From Leyella lascolaii (lineage in GTDB: Bacteria; Bacteroidota; Bacteroidia; Bacteroidales; Bacteroidaceae): 64,000 bases of DNA. Under the pieces are notes generated by a model, which saw only the letters and a list, made by a program, of their open reading frames with translations, was not told the DNA's origin and did not search any database. The translations under genes and the position numbers were made by a program. This document shows, one piece after another, positions 1-9,018 of the stretch; within the stretch, counting starts at the first letter, position 1; the number at the start of each line of letters is the position of its first letter. The stretch is from the NCBI RefSeq assembly GCF_900079775.1, contig NZ_LT556035.1:137062-201061 (forward strand), in the 5' to 3' direction.

Positions 1-1
1 G

Positions 2-1042
2 TTTGTCAACAAGAAAGCCAAACTGACATCCGGACACACTGTGGTCACGGATGAGGAAGAATACACTGCCGGTGACATCATAATCGCCACGGGCTCGCAC
101 GCAAAGATTCCACCGATAAAGGGCGCGCAGCTCCAAGGAGTCGTCACTTCCACCGAACTGCTCGACATCCCCTCCGTTCCCAAACGTCTGTGCATAGTAG
201 GCGCAGGAGTGATAGGCATGGAGTTCGCCTCAGCTTTCAGCAGTTTCGGGAGTGAGGTTACGGTAGTGGAGTTTATGAAAGAGGCACTTCCGACACTCGA
301 CAGCGACATAGCCAAACGTCTGCGCCAGACAATAGGCAAGCGCGGAGTGACCTTCCACATGCAGACTGCCGTGAAAGAGATAGAGGAGAAAACAGACAGC
401 TGCGGAGCACGGGTCCTCAACGTGATAACAGACAAAAAGGGCAAAACTCTTGAAGTGGAGGCGGACACAGTGCTCATAGCCACGGGACGCTCGGCAAACA
501 CCGACGGCCTCGGACTCGAGGAGGCAGGCATCGAGTACGACTCCAAAGGCATACATACAGATGATGATTTCGCCACCAACGTGCCTCACATATATGCCAT
601 AGGCGACGTTAACGGGAAGTGCATGCTTGCCCATGCCGCCACGTTTCAAGGCATACATGTTGTGAACCACATACTCGGAACACCAGACGGGATACGTCCG
701 GACATAATGCCTTCGGCTATATTCACCAATCCTGAAGCCGCATCCGTAGGACTGAGCGAGGACCGGTGCAAAGAGCTCGGACTGGAATACACATGCAAGA
801 AGGGCTTCTTCAGGTCAAACGGAAAGGCTCTCGCCATGAACGAGACTGACGGAATGGTGAAACTCATAAGCGATTCCGACGGCAGGATAATAGGATGTCA
901 CATGTTCGGAGCGCACGCTTCCGACATGGTTCAGGAGATAACGGCACTTATGAACGCTGGTGTCACGACCAGCCGCCTTGCTGAAATAATACACATCCAC
1001 CCCACTCTCTCCGAGATACTTTGCGACATGTGTCTCGGCTGA
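2..1042 (+). CDS. lpdA: dihydrolipoyl dehydrogenase (E3), 3' part
   Basis: The reading frame is open from base 2, so the gene starts outside the window. E3 reoxidises dihydrolipoamide with NAD+ in 2-oxoacid dehydrogenase or glycine-cleavage complexes. Visible are the NAD-binding Rossmann motif GAGVIGMEFASAF, the second FAD-contact motif YAIGDVNG, and the dimerisation domain ending in HIHPTLSE, which carries the His-Glu catalytic pair. The N-terminal FAD motif and the redox-active CxxxxC pair lie upstream and are not seen. Other members of the flavin disulfide reductase family are possible, but the C-terminal HPTLSE signature favours E3. A hairpin with a T tail follows the stop codon. Which complex it serves cannot be told from this end of the gene. 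Confidence 0.92.
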   Translation, partial: FVNKKAKLTSGHTVVTDEEEYTAGDIIIATGSHAKIPPIKGAQLQGVVTSTELLDIPSVPKRLCIVGAGVIGMEFASAFSSFGSEVTVVEFMKEALPTLDSDIAKRLRQTIGKRGVTFHMQTAVKEIEEKTDSCGARVLNVITDKKGKTLEVEADTVLIATGRSANTDGLGLEEAGIEYDSKGIHTDDDFATNVPHIYAIGDVNGKCMLAHAATFQGIHVVNHILGTPDGIRPDIMPSAIFTNPEAASVGLSEDRCKELGLEYTCKKGFFRSNGKALAMNETDGMVKLISDSDGRIIGCHMFGAHASDMVQEITALMNAGVTTSRLAEIIHIHPTLSEILCDMCLG

Positions 1043-1056
1043 CCGTAACTCACATA

Positions 1057-1118
1057 TGTCCGGCTACGGATACAGGACGTGCACATGACACGCCTGTAGC
1101 TGCAGCCGGACATTTTTT
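1057..1118 (+). terminator. terminator after lpdA
   Basis: Inverted repeat TGTCCGGCT / AGCCGGACA (9 bp arms, long loop) directly followed by six T residues. Confidence 0.75.
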
Positions 1119-1154
1119 CACGTCCCCAGATTCTGATTTCATCAAAGAAACACA

Positions 1155-1184
1155 TTTGTTTCTTACCAATGTTTTTTATTTTTT
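1155..1184 (+). promoter_or_regulatory. candidate distal promoter before htpG repeats
   Basis: TTTG at 1155-1158, an 18-bp spacer and TATTTTTT at 1177-1184. This matches the Bacteroidetes -33/-7 pattern (TTTG, TAnnTTTG) except for the last base. It lies immediately before the tandem repeats, so the repeats would form the start of the transcript. Confidence 0.35.
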
Positions 1185-1382
1185 AATAAAACAGGCTGCA
1201 CTCGGCAATCTGAAAGCAAGCTTTCATTGTGCTCGTTGACACTGCTTTTAAATAAAACAGGCTGCACTCGACAATCTGAAAGCAAGCTTTCATTGTGCTC
1301 ATTGGCACTGCTTTTAAATAAAACAGGCTGCACCCGACAATCTGAAAGCAAGCTTTCATTGCGCTCGTTGGCACTGTTTTAT
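1185..1382 (+). repeat. 3 x 66-bp tandem repeat in the htpG leader (repeat family T, locus 1)
   Basis: Three direct copies start at 1185, 1251 and 1317, an exact 66-bp period with few substitutions. Each contains TGAAAGCAAGCTTTCA, a small hairpin. The reverse complement of the unit aligns along its full length with the 66-bp unit at 54744-54941 and with the last unit of the array at 9260, so this is a dispersed repeat family. It has the same orientation relative to its downstream gene as the 54.7 kb locus. Confidence 0.9.
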
Positions 1383-1396
1383 AACAAGGCAAGACA

Positions 1397-1429
1397 TTGA
1401 TGCCTGTATTTCGTTTGGCACAATATTTG
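1397..1429 (+). promoter_or_regulatory. candidate proximal htpG promoter
   Basis: TTGA at 1397-1400, a 21-bp spacer and AATATTTG at 1422-1429. This is one mismatch from TAnnTTTG and lies about 45 bp before the htpG ATG. Confidence 0.4.
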
Positions 1430-1474
1430 CATAATCAACGGCAGAAGAAATCAGTTAAAAAACATATTCACATT

Positions 1475-3529
1475 ATGCAGAAAGGAAATATAGGGGTTAC
1501 GACAGAGAACATCTTCCCCGTGATAAAAAAGTTTCTCTATTCCGATCATGAGATATTCCTGCGCGAGATGGTGTCAAACGCTGTAGACGCGACACAGAAA
1601 ATCAAGACACTGGCAGAGCGCGGTGACTTCAGCGGAGAGCTCGGAGATCTGACCGTACGGATAAGTCTCGACGCCGACAAAGGCACACTGACATTCAGCG
1701 ACAACGGCATCGGTATGACCGAAGAGGAGATAGACAAATACATCAATCAGATAGCCTTCTCCGGCGTAAACGATTTCCTCGACAAATATAAGGATAATGC
1801 CAACGCCATAATAGGACACTTCGGCCTCGGCTTCTACTCGTCGTTCATGGTGAGCAAGAAGGTGGAGATTGTCACGAAGAGCTACAAGGAAGGCTCCAAG
1901 GCAGTGAAATGGAGCTGCGACGGAAGCCCTGAGTTTGAAATCACAGATGCCGAGAAAGAGACCCGCGGCTCAGACATCATACTATACATAGATGACGACT
2001 GCAAGGAGTTCCTCGACAAATACAAGATTCAGGAACTGCTCAACAAGTACTGCAAATTCATGCCTGTGCCAGTGGCATTCGGTAAAAAGACCGAGTGGAA
2101 AGACGGAAAACAGGTGGATACTGCCGAGGACAACATCATCAACAGCGTGGAACCGTTGTGGACAAAAGCCCCGAGCACACTGAAAGACGAGGACTACAAG
2201 TCGTTCTACCGCACTCTATATCCAATGCAGGACGAACCGTTGTTCTGGATACACCTCAACGTTGACTATCCGTTCAACCTCACCGGAATACTGTATTTCC
2301 CCCGAATACACTCCAATCTCGAACTGCAGCGCAACAAGATACAGCTCTACTGCAATCAGGTTTTCGTCACCGATCAGGTGGAAGGCATAGTTCCTGAGTT
2401 CCTCACACTGCTCCACGGAGTGATCGACTCTCCGGACATTCCGCTCAACGTAAGCCGTTCTTATCTGCAGAGCGATGCCAACGTGAAGAAGATATCAACC
2501 TATATCACAAAGAAGGTTGCCGACCGTCTGAACAGCATCTTCCAGGAAAACCGCAAGGAATATGAGGAGAAATGGGACTCACTGAAGATATTCATAAACT
2601 ACGGTATGCTCTCCAAGGACGACTTCTACGACCGCGCGAAGGACTTCGCACTGTTCAAGGATACCGACGGAAAGTACTTCACTTACGACGAATACAAGAC
2701 GCTCATCAAGGAAAACCAGACCGACAAGGACGGTCAGACAGTATATCTGTATGCCAACGACAAGGAAGGTCAGTACAGCTACATCGAAGCTGCGAAGGCT
2801 AAGGGATACAGTGTGCTGCTGCTCGACGGACAGCTTGACGTGCCTATGATATCCATGCTGGAGCAGAAATTTGAGAAGAGCCGCTTCACACGTGTGGACA
2901 GCGACACCATCGACCGTCTGATAATAAAGGATGAGAACAAGGACTCCGACCTCGATTCTGACAGCAGCGACAATCTGTCACAGGTGTTCCGGTCGCAGAT
3001 GCCTAAGCTCGACAAGACCGAGTTCAACATCGAAGTTCAGGCTCTCGGCGACCAGACGCTGCCGGTGCTCATTACACAGAGCGAATACATGAGGCGTATG
3101 AAAGACATCAGCCAGTATCAGACGGGCATGGCATTCTATGCTCAGATGCCTGACTCTTACACCATAGTGCTCAACAGCGACCACAAGCTCATAAAGAGCA
3201 TACTTGAGGATGAGAAGGCAAAATGCGCCGAACAGCTCAAGCCCGTCGACAGCGAGATAAAGGGACTTGAGGCTCGTCTCGCCGCGCTCCGTCAGACACA
3301 GAACGGCAAAAAGCCAGAGGAAATAACCCAGGAGGAGAAAGACGATGTCAAGAACACGGAGAAGTCGGTTGCCGAGCAGCGCGACAAGAAGAAGCAGATT
3401 ATTGCCGACTACGCAAAGGACAACAGAATAGTGCATCAGCTCATAGACCTTGCGCTGCTTCAGAACGGCATGCTCAAGGGCGCGGCTCTCGACTCGTTCC
3501 TCAAACGTTCGGTCGACCTTATCGGCTGA
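1475..3529 (+). CDS. htpG: HSP90-family molecular chaperone HtpG
   Basis: A cytosolic ATP-dependent chaperone of 684 residues, slightly longer than E. coli HtpG (624). The N-terminal GHKL ATPase fold shows Glu31 and Asn35 (REMVSNAVDAT), the DNGIG motif at 76-80 and the ATP-lid motif GHFGLGFYSS from 114. The middle domain carries the RNKIQLYCNQVFV and NVSRSYLQ regions, which are HSP90 signatures. The C-terminal dimerisation half contains a charged, probably coiled-coil stretch around residues 590-650. The start was placed at this ATG because it gives the family's usual beginning (MQKGNIGVTTEN); the longer upstream frame (from 1397) reads through promoter-like DNA. Monocistronic, with its own terminator. 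Confidence 0.96.
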   Translation: MQKGNIGVTTENIFPVIKKFLYSDHEIFLREMVSNAVDATQKIKTLAERGDFSGELGDLTVRISLDADKGTLTFSDNGIGMTEEEIDKYINQIAFSGVNDFLDKYKDNANAIIGHFGLGFYSSFMVSKKVEIVTKSYKEGSKAVKWSCDGSPEFEITDAEKETRGSDIILYIDDDCKEFLDKYKIQELLNKYCKFMPVPVAFGKKTEWKDGKQVDTAEDNIINSVEPLWTKAPSTLKDEDYKSFYRTLYPMQDEPLFWIHLNVDYPFNLTGILYFPRIHSNLELQRNKIQLYCNQVFVTDQVEGIVPEFLTLLHGVIDSPDIPLNVSRSYLQSDANVKKISTYITKKVADRLNSIFQENRKEYEEKWDSLKIFINYGMLSKDDFYDRAKDFALFKDTDGKYFTYDEYKTLIKENQTDKDGQTVYLYANDKEGQYSYIEAAKAKGYSVLLLDGQLDVPMISMLEQKFEKSRFTRVDSDTIDRLIIKDENKDSDLDSDSSDNLSQVFRSQMPKLDKTEFNIEVQALGDQTLPVLITQSEYMRRMKDISQYQTGMAFYAQMPDSYTIVLNSDHKLIKSILEDEKAKCAEQLKPVDSEIKGLEARLAALRQTQNGKKPEEITQEEKDDVKNTEKSVAEQRDKKKQIIADYAKDNRIVHQLIDLALLQNGMLKGAALDSFLKRSVDLIG

Positions 3530-3590
3530 TTGCACCTTATGAACAGACATTGTGCGCGGCGGTAATGCCACTGGCGCATACAGACATAAC

Positions 3591-3630
3591 CCCCGGACTG
3601 TCTTCACCACACGACAGTCCGGGCTTTTTT
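3591..3630 (+). terminator. terminator after htpG
   Basis: CCCGGACTGTC / GACAGTCCGGG, an 11-bp perfect stem with a short loop, followed by CTTTTTT. Confidence 0.9.
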
Positions 3631-3766
3631 ATGTCCGGATCAGTTTGGCACCAATACGTGACAGCACACCGCATACAACACGATTCATGGCATCTGTCTG
3701 CACACGACAGCAAGTACATGCCGTCAGGCAATACAGCCCTAAATGCATATTTATGCGTTTCTGTCA

Positions 3767-4146
3767 GTAAAATATTTTGACATTTGAAATCAGAGAAATA
3801 GGTTCTGCTGACCACCGTAAACCATATTTCCTCTTCACTTCCGGTCTTTTACAACGTTAAAAACACCGTTTTACAGTCCATTCCCTACACCATCTGTTTA
3901 CAGAAAAGCCTTTATCGTCACGTCACAAAGGCGTTCCCGTCCTGCGGAACAGGCTTTTTCATGATGCGGAAAAGCCTTTCCTGTGTCATGAAAGAGCCCG
4001 TTTCACATTATCATAACACACATATTCCGGTACTGAGACAGGCAAAGCACTGACTGTCAAAGCATTGCAACATTCCCTCAAAACTCGCGTATTTGTGGCA
4101 GAATAAGCATCGCCGTCAGAAAACCGCGCTCTCGCGGAGTTGTCGA
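3767..4146 (+). repeat. iteron-like dispersed element, copy A (repeat family I)
   Basis: A ~380 bp noncoding element in the 900-bp gap between htpG and the efflux operon. The leader GTAAAATATTTTGACA (3767-3782) is shared with three other loci. Five contiguous 22-bp units run from 3900 to 4009 (starts 3900, 3922, 3944, 3966, 3988), with consensus near ACGGAAAAGCCTTTYC plus six variable bases. CGCG follows at 4086-4089, 98 bp after the start of the last unit, and then a tail related to TCTCAGCGACTTAACG. The 22-bp period is not a multiple of three, so it is not coding. No gene was found in this gap. Confidence 0.85.
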
Positions 4147-4513
4147 TGTATGATTATGCAAAGCCAATTTGGAATTGCATAAATATTCAATCAGTAGAAG
4201 TGCAGGTGTGCGGCATGTTCTCAGGCGGGACACAACAAGAGATGACACATATTATTGAAGTATCTGCCGTTCATTCACAACCGTCATTCACTGATGTAAG
4301 AAGATGTCATACACTGCAGACGCGCAACTGTTCTGATATACTGTATCATCATCACATCGCCTCTGCTTACGCCTCTTCATAATATCACACACATTGCGCT
4401 ATATATCCGTATTTACACAACATTACACCCATAATATATCCCTTATATACAGAAACGGAAAATATGAACATACAGTGCGAAAATGTCATAACGCTCATAA
4501 GCACGAAACAGCC

Positions 4514-4521
4514 TACCTTTG
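4514..4521 (+). promoter_or_regulatory. promoter of efflux operon (-7 element)
   Basis: TACCTTTG, an exact match to the Bacteroidetes -7 consensus TAnnTTTG, 25 bp before the ATG of the TolC-like gene. No clear -33 TTTG is seen. Confidence 0.6.
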
Positions 4522-4545
4522 CAGCGGATAAATGAAATAAAAAAC

Positions 4546-5868
4546 ATGAAGAGACTATTATCAACACTTGCGTTCGCCTGTACGCTTTTCACCATTAAAG
4601 CACAGGACACACTGACGCTGGAACAATGCATCCGCATTGGCATTGAGAACAACCTGTCGCTGCGAACAAAGCGCAACGATGTAATGAAAGGTAAGCACAG
4701 CATCTCCGAGAACCGCGCACGGCTGCTGCCGCAAATCAACGCGGTAGTGTCTATGAGCGACAACTTCAATCCGCCGGTGTCTGTCACAGACGGTTCAGCC
4801 TACGGCAACAAGTATAATGTGACAAAGACTCTGCAATATAACGCCTCGGCGGGAATAAAGCTGCAGATGCCTCTCTATAATCAGACTCTGCTCACAGCAC
4901 TTGACATAACAAAGATGACGGCACGTATCAACCGGCTGTCATACGACAAGGCGCGCAACGACCTCATAGAACAGATAACCAGTATATACTATCTTGCACA
5001 GAGCACTGCCGAACAGATAGAAATAGTAAAAGCCAACATAGAGCGCCTGAAGGAGCTGAAGAACATCACAACGGCATTCTTCGACAACGGCATGGCTATG
5101 GAGGTGGACGTGAAGCGCGTCAACATCAACCTCGAGAATCTGCTGGTGCAGCACGATAACGCCAAGACCATGCTCTCCCAACAACTCAACATGCTGAAGT
5201 ATGTCATGGACTATCCTGCCGGCAACGACATCACTCTGACAACCGTAAACACAGAAACAGTGGAACAGGTGGAGCCTGGCGGACTCGACGAGTCGTTGCC
5301 CGAGCTACAGCAACTGAGGGAGAAGAGCGAACTTGCCGCACGCCAGCAGAAGCTTATCAGTCAAGGTTATCTGCCATCACTCACACTGACCGGCAACTTC
5401 TCCTACTCCGCTTTTACTGACAGATTCAGCAATTGGTTTCACTCCGGACCGTCGAATCATTGGTACAACTCTTCGGGACTGGGCATCACTCTGAACGTAC
5501 CGATATTCGACGGACTCGAGAAACGCTCGAAGATACGTAAGGCAAAGCTCGACACGGAGAACGCCCGCATAGCCTACGACGATGCTCTGAAAGGTCTGCG
5601 CATGCAATATCTCAATGCCGCCGACGAGCTTACGAACAGTCGGCGCAATCTCACCAAGCAGCGCGACAACTACCGTCTTGCCGAGGATGTGTATGCTGTC
5701 ACGACCGACCGCTACCGCGAAGGCATCGCCTCAATGACCGAGGTGCTGCAGGACGAGATGCGTATGAGTGAGGCGCAGAACAACTACGTGACTGCTCACT
5801 ACAACTACCGCATAACCAGTCTGTCGTTGCTGAAACTCACAGGGCGTCTCGACTCGCTCCTAAAATGA
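4546..5868 (+). CDS. TolC-family outer membrane efflux protein
   Basis: An outer membrane factor of 440 residues that would form the trimeric exit duct of a tripartite pump. It starts with a signal peptide (MKRLLSTLAFACTLFTIKAQ, cleavage likely at KAQ-D), followed by DTLTLEQCIRIGIENN, the usual opening of the OEP/TolC repeat. Two long helical halves with many Gln, Asn and Ala follow, as expected for the periplasmic coiled-coil barrel. The start was chosen at the MKRLL methionine, 25 bp after a TAnnTTTG promoter element, because it gives a clean signal peptide; the frame is open nine codons further upstream. It is the first gene of an operon with the adaptor and MFS pump genes. The substrate is unknown. 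Confidence 0.92.
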   Translation: MKRLLSTLAFACTLFTIKAQDTLTLEQCIRIGIENNLSLRTKRNDVMKGKHSISENRARLLPQINAVVSMSDNFNPPVSVTDGSAYGNKYNVTKTLQYNASAGIKLQMPLYNQTLLTALDITKMTARINRLSYDKARNDLIEQITSIYYLAQSTAEQIEIVKANIERLKELKNITTAFFDNGMAMEVDVKRVNINLENLLVQHDNAKTMLSQQLNMLKYVMDYPAGNDITLTTVNTETVEQVEPGGLDESLPELQQLREKSELAARQQKLISQGYLPSLTLTGNFSYSAFTDRFSNWFHSGPSNHWYNSSGLGITLNVPIFDGLEKRSKIRKAKLDTENARIAYDDALKGLRMQYLNAADELTNSRRNLTKQRDNYRLAEDVYAVTTDRYREGIASMTEVLQDEMRMSEAQNNYVTAHYNYRITSLSLLKLTGRLDSLLK

Positions 5869-5938
5869 ACATGTCACAGCAGTGATTTTATTCAACATAA
5901 AATAAGATAATAAACCGACAATCCCAAAAAACAAAACA

Positions 5939-7036
5939 ATGGAAACCAAAAACAACAACATACAGCACTCCGACACTCTGAAACAGAAAGCAGCAAAACT
6001 GAGAAAGCAGCGCATGCGTCAGCGTCTGGCAAGCGCATTCGGAATAATAATCATCATGTGCGGAATAGTGAAGACCGCCACGGTTTTCATTAACTACAAA
6101 AGCACGGAGACAAGCGACGATGCGCAGATAGAGCAATACATATCACCGGTTAACCTGCGCGCATCCGGCTATATAAAGAAGGTGTGTTTCACGGAGCATC
6201 AGAACGTGAAGAAAGGCGACACACTTCTGATTCTCGACAACCGCGAATACCGCATACGGGTAATGGAGGCAGAGGCTGCGCTGAAGGACGCTCTGGCTGG
6301 CGCGTCGGCAATAGGACAGTCGCTTCAGACATCGGAGGCGTCGGCATCGGTGTATGAGTCGTCAATAGATGAGGTGAAGATTCGTCTGGCGAAACTTGAG
6401 AAAGACCGCACACGCTATCAGAACCTGCTCGACCGCAACGCCGCCACTCCCATACAGCTGGAACAGATAGAGACCGAATATGAGGCTACGAAGAAAAAGC
6501 TCGACGGACTCGTGAGACAGCGGAAGGCAGCCATGTCTGGTGTAAGCGAGGTGTCGGTACGCCGCAAGAGTTCGGAAGCGGCGATAGAGCGTGCGCGTGC
6601 CGCTCTCGAGATGGCACGTCTCAACCTCTCCTATACGGTTGTTACCGCTCCGTGCGACGGCAAGCTCGGTCGCCGGACAGTGGAGGAAGGACAATACGTC
6701 CCTGCCGGACAGACTCTGACATACATCATGCCTGACACACAAAAATGGGTGATAGCCAACTTTAAGGAGACACAGATAGAGAACCTGCACGTAGGACAGG
6801 AGGTGGCGGTAACGGTGGACGCTCTGGACGGACGTGAGTTCAAAGGACGTGTAACGGCAATCTCCGGAGCCACCGGTTCTAAATACTCACTCGTCCCGAC
6901 GGACAATTCAGCCGGAAACTTCGTGAAAATCCGCCAGCGCGTACCGGTAAGAATTGACTTCGACAACCTGTCGGCGAAGGACAACGCACGCCTTGCCGCC
7001 GGAATGATGGTGGTGGTGAAAGCAAGGATTGACTGA
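5939..7036 (+). CDS. HlyD/EmrA-type membrane fusion protein
   Basis: The periplasmic adaptor (365 residues) that would link the TolC-like duct to the inner-membrane MFS pump. A basic N-terminus is followed by one membrane anchor at about residues 30-50. A lipoyl/barrel-sandwich half follows (GYIKKVCFTEHQNVKKGDTL), then an alpha-helical hairpin at about 100-205, the second lipoyl half (TVVTAPCDGKLGRRTVEEGQ) and a beta-barrel (VGQEVAVTVDALDG). The order and sizes match EmrA. It lies 70 bp after the TolC gene and 64 bp before the MFS gene on the same strand, so the three are probably one operon. Confidence 0.92.
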   Translation: METKNNNIQHSDTLKQKAAKLRKQRMRQRLASAFGIIIIMCGIVKTATVFINYKSTETSDDAQIEQYISPVNLRASGYIKKVCFTEHQNVKKGDTLLILDNREYRIRVMEAEAALKDALAGASAIGQSLQTSEASASVYESSIDEVKIRLAKLEKDRTRYQNLLDRNAATPIQLEQIETEYEATKKKLDGLVRQRKAAMSGVSEVSVRRKSSEAAIERARAALEMARLNLSYTVVTAPCDGKLGRRTVEEGQYVPAGQTLTYIMPDTQKWVIANFKETQIENLHVGQEVAVTVDALDGREFKGRVTAISGATGSKYSLVPTDNSAGNFVKIRQRVPVRIDFDNLSAKDNARLAAGMMVVVKARID

Positions 7037-7100
7037 CATTACGGCACGTCATAAACAAAATATCGGAATAAGGCAGACAGCCTGCTAAAAACAATAAGAA

Positions 7101-8807
7101 ATGAAACAAAATGCAATAAGCGTCAACTGTGGGGCCAGATACAGGAACTATCCGTTCTATGACTGGATGCCGAAACCGCTCGGAATAACCATTCTCATAC
7201 TGCTGTTCATACCTATCCTTACCGTCGGAGGTGTATACACAGCCAACAGCGGCGAGATGATGAGCGGGTTGGGAATACAGTCGGAGCACATACAGTTTGC
7301 CGGATTCGCCACATCAATAGGCATGGCGGCATTCTCACCTTTCTTCTATCAGGTGGTGTGCATACGTCGCGAGAAGATGACATGCGTCATAGGATTCTCC
7401 ATAATGTACGTTCTGAGCTACGTGTGTGCCGTCACCGACAGCATATTCGTCATTGCCCTGTGCAGCCTTGTGATGGGTTTTCTGCGCATGACTCTTATGA
7501 TGGTCAACCTGTTCACGCTCATACGGTATGCCTTCGGCATGGAAGCGACACAGAACATAACGCCTGGCAACGAGCCTGCCGATGAGGAAGGATGGGATCG
7601 TCTGGACTCTGAGAAAGGCAAAAGCATGCCGATAATCTATCTGTTCTTCATGATTCTCGGTCAGCTGGGCACGTCACTCACGGCATGGCTTGCATACAGA
7701 TACCGGTGGCAAGACGTTTACTTCTACATGATGGGCATGACACTCGTCGCCTTACTCACCGTGTTCGTGACTATGCCTCACCACACCTACAACAGCCGGC
7801 GCGTCCCTATAACGTTCAGCAAGTTCGGCAATGTGGCAGTGTTCTGTTCGATGATGACATGCGGAATATACGTACTCGTCTATGGAAAGACACTCGACTG
7901 GTTTGCCGACCCGACGATAGTTCGCTCCACGATACTTACAATCGTCTTTGCCGCAGTGTTCGTCTATATGGAAATGTCGCGCCGTTCGCCCTACTTCATT
8001 ATGGAAGTGTTCCGTCTGCGCACCATCAACGTCGGCATCATACTGTTTCTTCTGCTCATGGTGTTCAATACAAGCTCTATGTTTGTCAGTATGTTCACCG
8101 GTGTGGGAATGTCCGTAGACAACTGGCAGAACGCCTCACTGGGCAACTGGAGCATTGCCGGATACTTCACCGGAGCCGTCATAGCCATAGCTCTCGGTTC
8201 GAAGAACGTGAAGCTGAAATATCTCTTCGCCATAGGTTTCCTGCTCATCGGAGCCTCCTCAATATTCATGTATTTCGAGGTGCAGACGGCTGGTCTGTAC
8301 GAAAGGATGAAGTATCCGGTCATCATACGTTCGGCAGGTATGATGCTGATATATTCTCTCGCAGCCGTATACGCCAACCAACGCATGCCATACAAATATC
8401 TGTCCACATGGATATGCATAATGCTCAGCGTACGCATGGTTGTCGGTCCGGGCATAGGATCTGCGCTTTATTCCAACGTGATGCAGCATCGGCAGCAACA
8501 TTATGTGACGATGCTTGCACAGGATTTCGACCGCACAGACACACAGACGGCAGCCGACTACGACCGTACGGCATACGGTATGCGCATGCAGGGAAGCAGC
8601 GGGACCGACGCCGAGAACGTGGCTGCCATGTCTGTAAAAGGCAAAGTACAGGTGCAGGCAACACTGTCCGCCATAAAGGAAATGTCGGGATGGACATTCT
8701 ATGGCTGTATGATTTCAATGCTCTTCGTACTCATTTATCCATACAGAAAGAGGAATTTATCTGCTTGGCATGACTCAAACCCGAATCGGTCATTAAAACG
8801 CCGATAA
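7101..8807 (+). CDS. EmrB-like MFS drug:H+ antiporter (DHA2 type)
   Basis: An inner-membrane transporter of 568 residues with about 14 hydrophobic segments, as in the DHA2 (EmrB/QacA) group, and long enough for two extra central helices. Position after the TolC-like and EmrA-like genes implies a tripartite export pump. A hydrophilic insert lies near residues 155-175. The C-terminal cytoplasmic end is unusual: its last nine or so residues (PNRSLKRR and the preceding Asn) are encoded by the terminal inverted repeat of a dispersed ~198 bp element that starts at 8778, so the original stop codon was probably replaced. Function should be little affected because the altered tail lies after the last helix. 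The substrate is unknown. Confidence 0.88.
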   Translation: MKQNAISVNCGARYRNYPFYDWMPKPLGITILILLFIPILTVGGVYTANSGEMMSGLGIQSEHIQFAGFATSIGMAAFSPFFYQVVCIRREKMTCVIGFSIMYVLSYVCAVTDSIFVIALCSLVMGFLRMTLMMVNLFTLIRYAFGMEATQNITPGNEPADEEGWDRLDSEKGKSMPIIYLFFMILGQLGTSLTAWLAYRYRWQDVYFYMMGMTLVALLTVFVTMPHHTYNSRRVPITFSKFGNVAVFCSMMTCGIYVLVYGKTLDWFADPTIVRSTILTIVFAAVFVYMEMSRRSPYFIMEVFRLRTINVGIILFLLLMVFNTSSMFVSMFTGVGMSVDNWQNASLGNWSIAGYFTGAVIAIALGSKNVKLKYLFAIGFLLIGASSIFMYFEVQTAGLYERMKYPVIIRSAGMMLIYSLAAVYANQRMPYKYLSTWICIMLSVRMVVGPGIGSALYSNVMQHRQQHYVTMLAQDFDRTDTQTAADYDRTAYGMRMQGSSGTDAENVAAMSVKGKVQVQATLSAIKEMSGWTFYGCMISMLFVLIYPYRKRNLSAWHDSNPNRSLKRR

Positions 8808-8975
8808 AAGATTTCAGGTTTATTGTCAGCTCATCATCCTTCTTCCGCACTGCTGCCGTCATCTTGTCGTCCCGCTTTTTACCGGTGTAGCCCGCTACAT
8901 CTTCGATAAAGCAGAATACAATTTGACTGACATCAGCACGAAACAAGAATGGAAGTTTAATGACATATTCGGGTT
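8778..8975. repeat. MITE-like inverted-repeat element, copy M1
   Basis: A ~198 bp element with inverted ends: the left begins AACCCGAATCGGTCATTA and the right ends in sequence whose complement reads AACCCGAATATGTCATTA. The middle contains GTAGCCCGCTACATC, itself a palindrome. It is homologous along its length to copies at 14564 and 27969. It overlaps the 3' end of the MFS gene and is followed 43 bp later by a tandem-repeat array. Confidence 0.85.
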
Positions 8976-9003
8976 AAAGGTCTGCCAAGTCAGATAAATT
9001 TAT

Positions 9004-9011
9004 TATCTTAG
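9004..9011 (+). promoter_or_regulatory. candidate promoter of AraC-type gene
   Basis: TATCTTAG, one mismatch from TAnnTTTG, directly before the 88-bp repeats. The repeat units also carry TATCTTAT, so promoter-like -7 sequences may be multiplied within the array. Confidence 0.35.
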
Positions 9012-9018
9012 CGGCAAC

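Noticed and set aside
1163..1392. Small - strand proteins (62 and 69 codons) with internal repeats
   Set aside because: They are translations of the 66-bp tandem repeat (66 is a multiple of three, so frames stay open); no promoter or start context.
3900..4009. 22-bp, 66-bp and 88-bp arrays as CRISPR
   Set aside because: Units are contiguous with no unique spacers of constant length, and no cas genes are near.
7685..8773. 362-codon + strand ORF within the MFS gene
   Set aside because: A His/Arg-rich frame-shifted shadow of the transporter; no domain.
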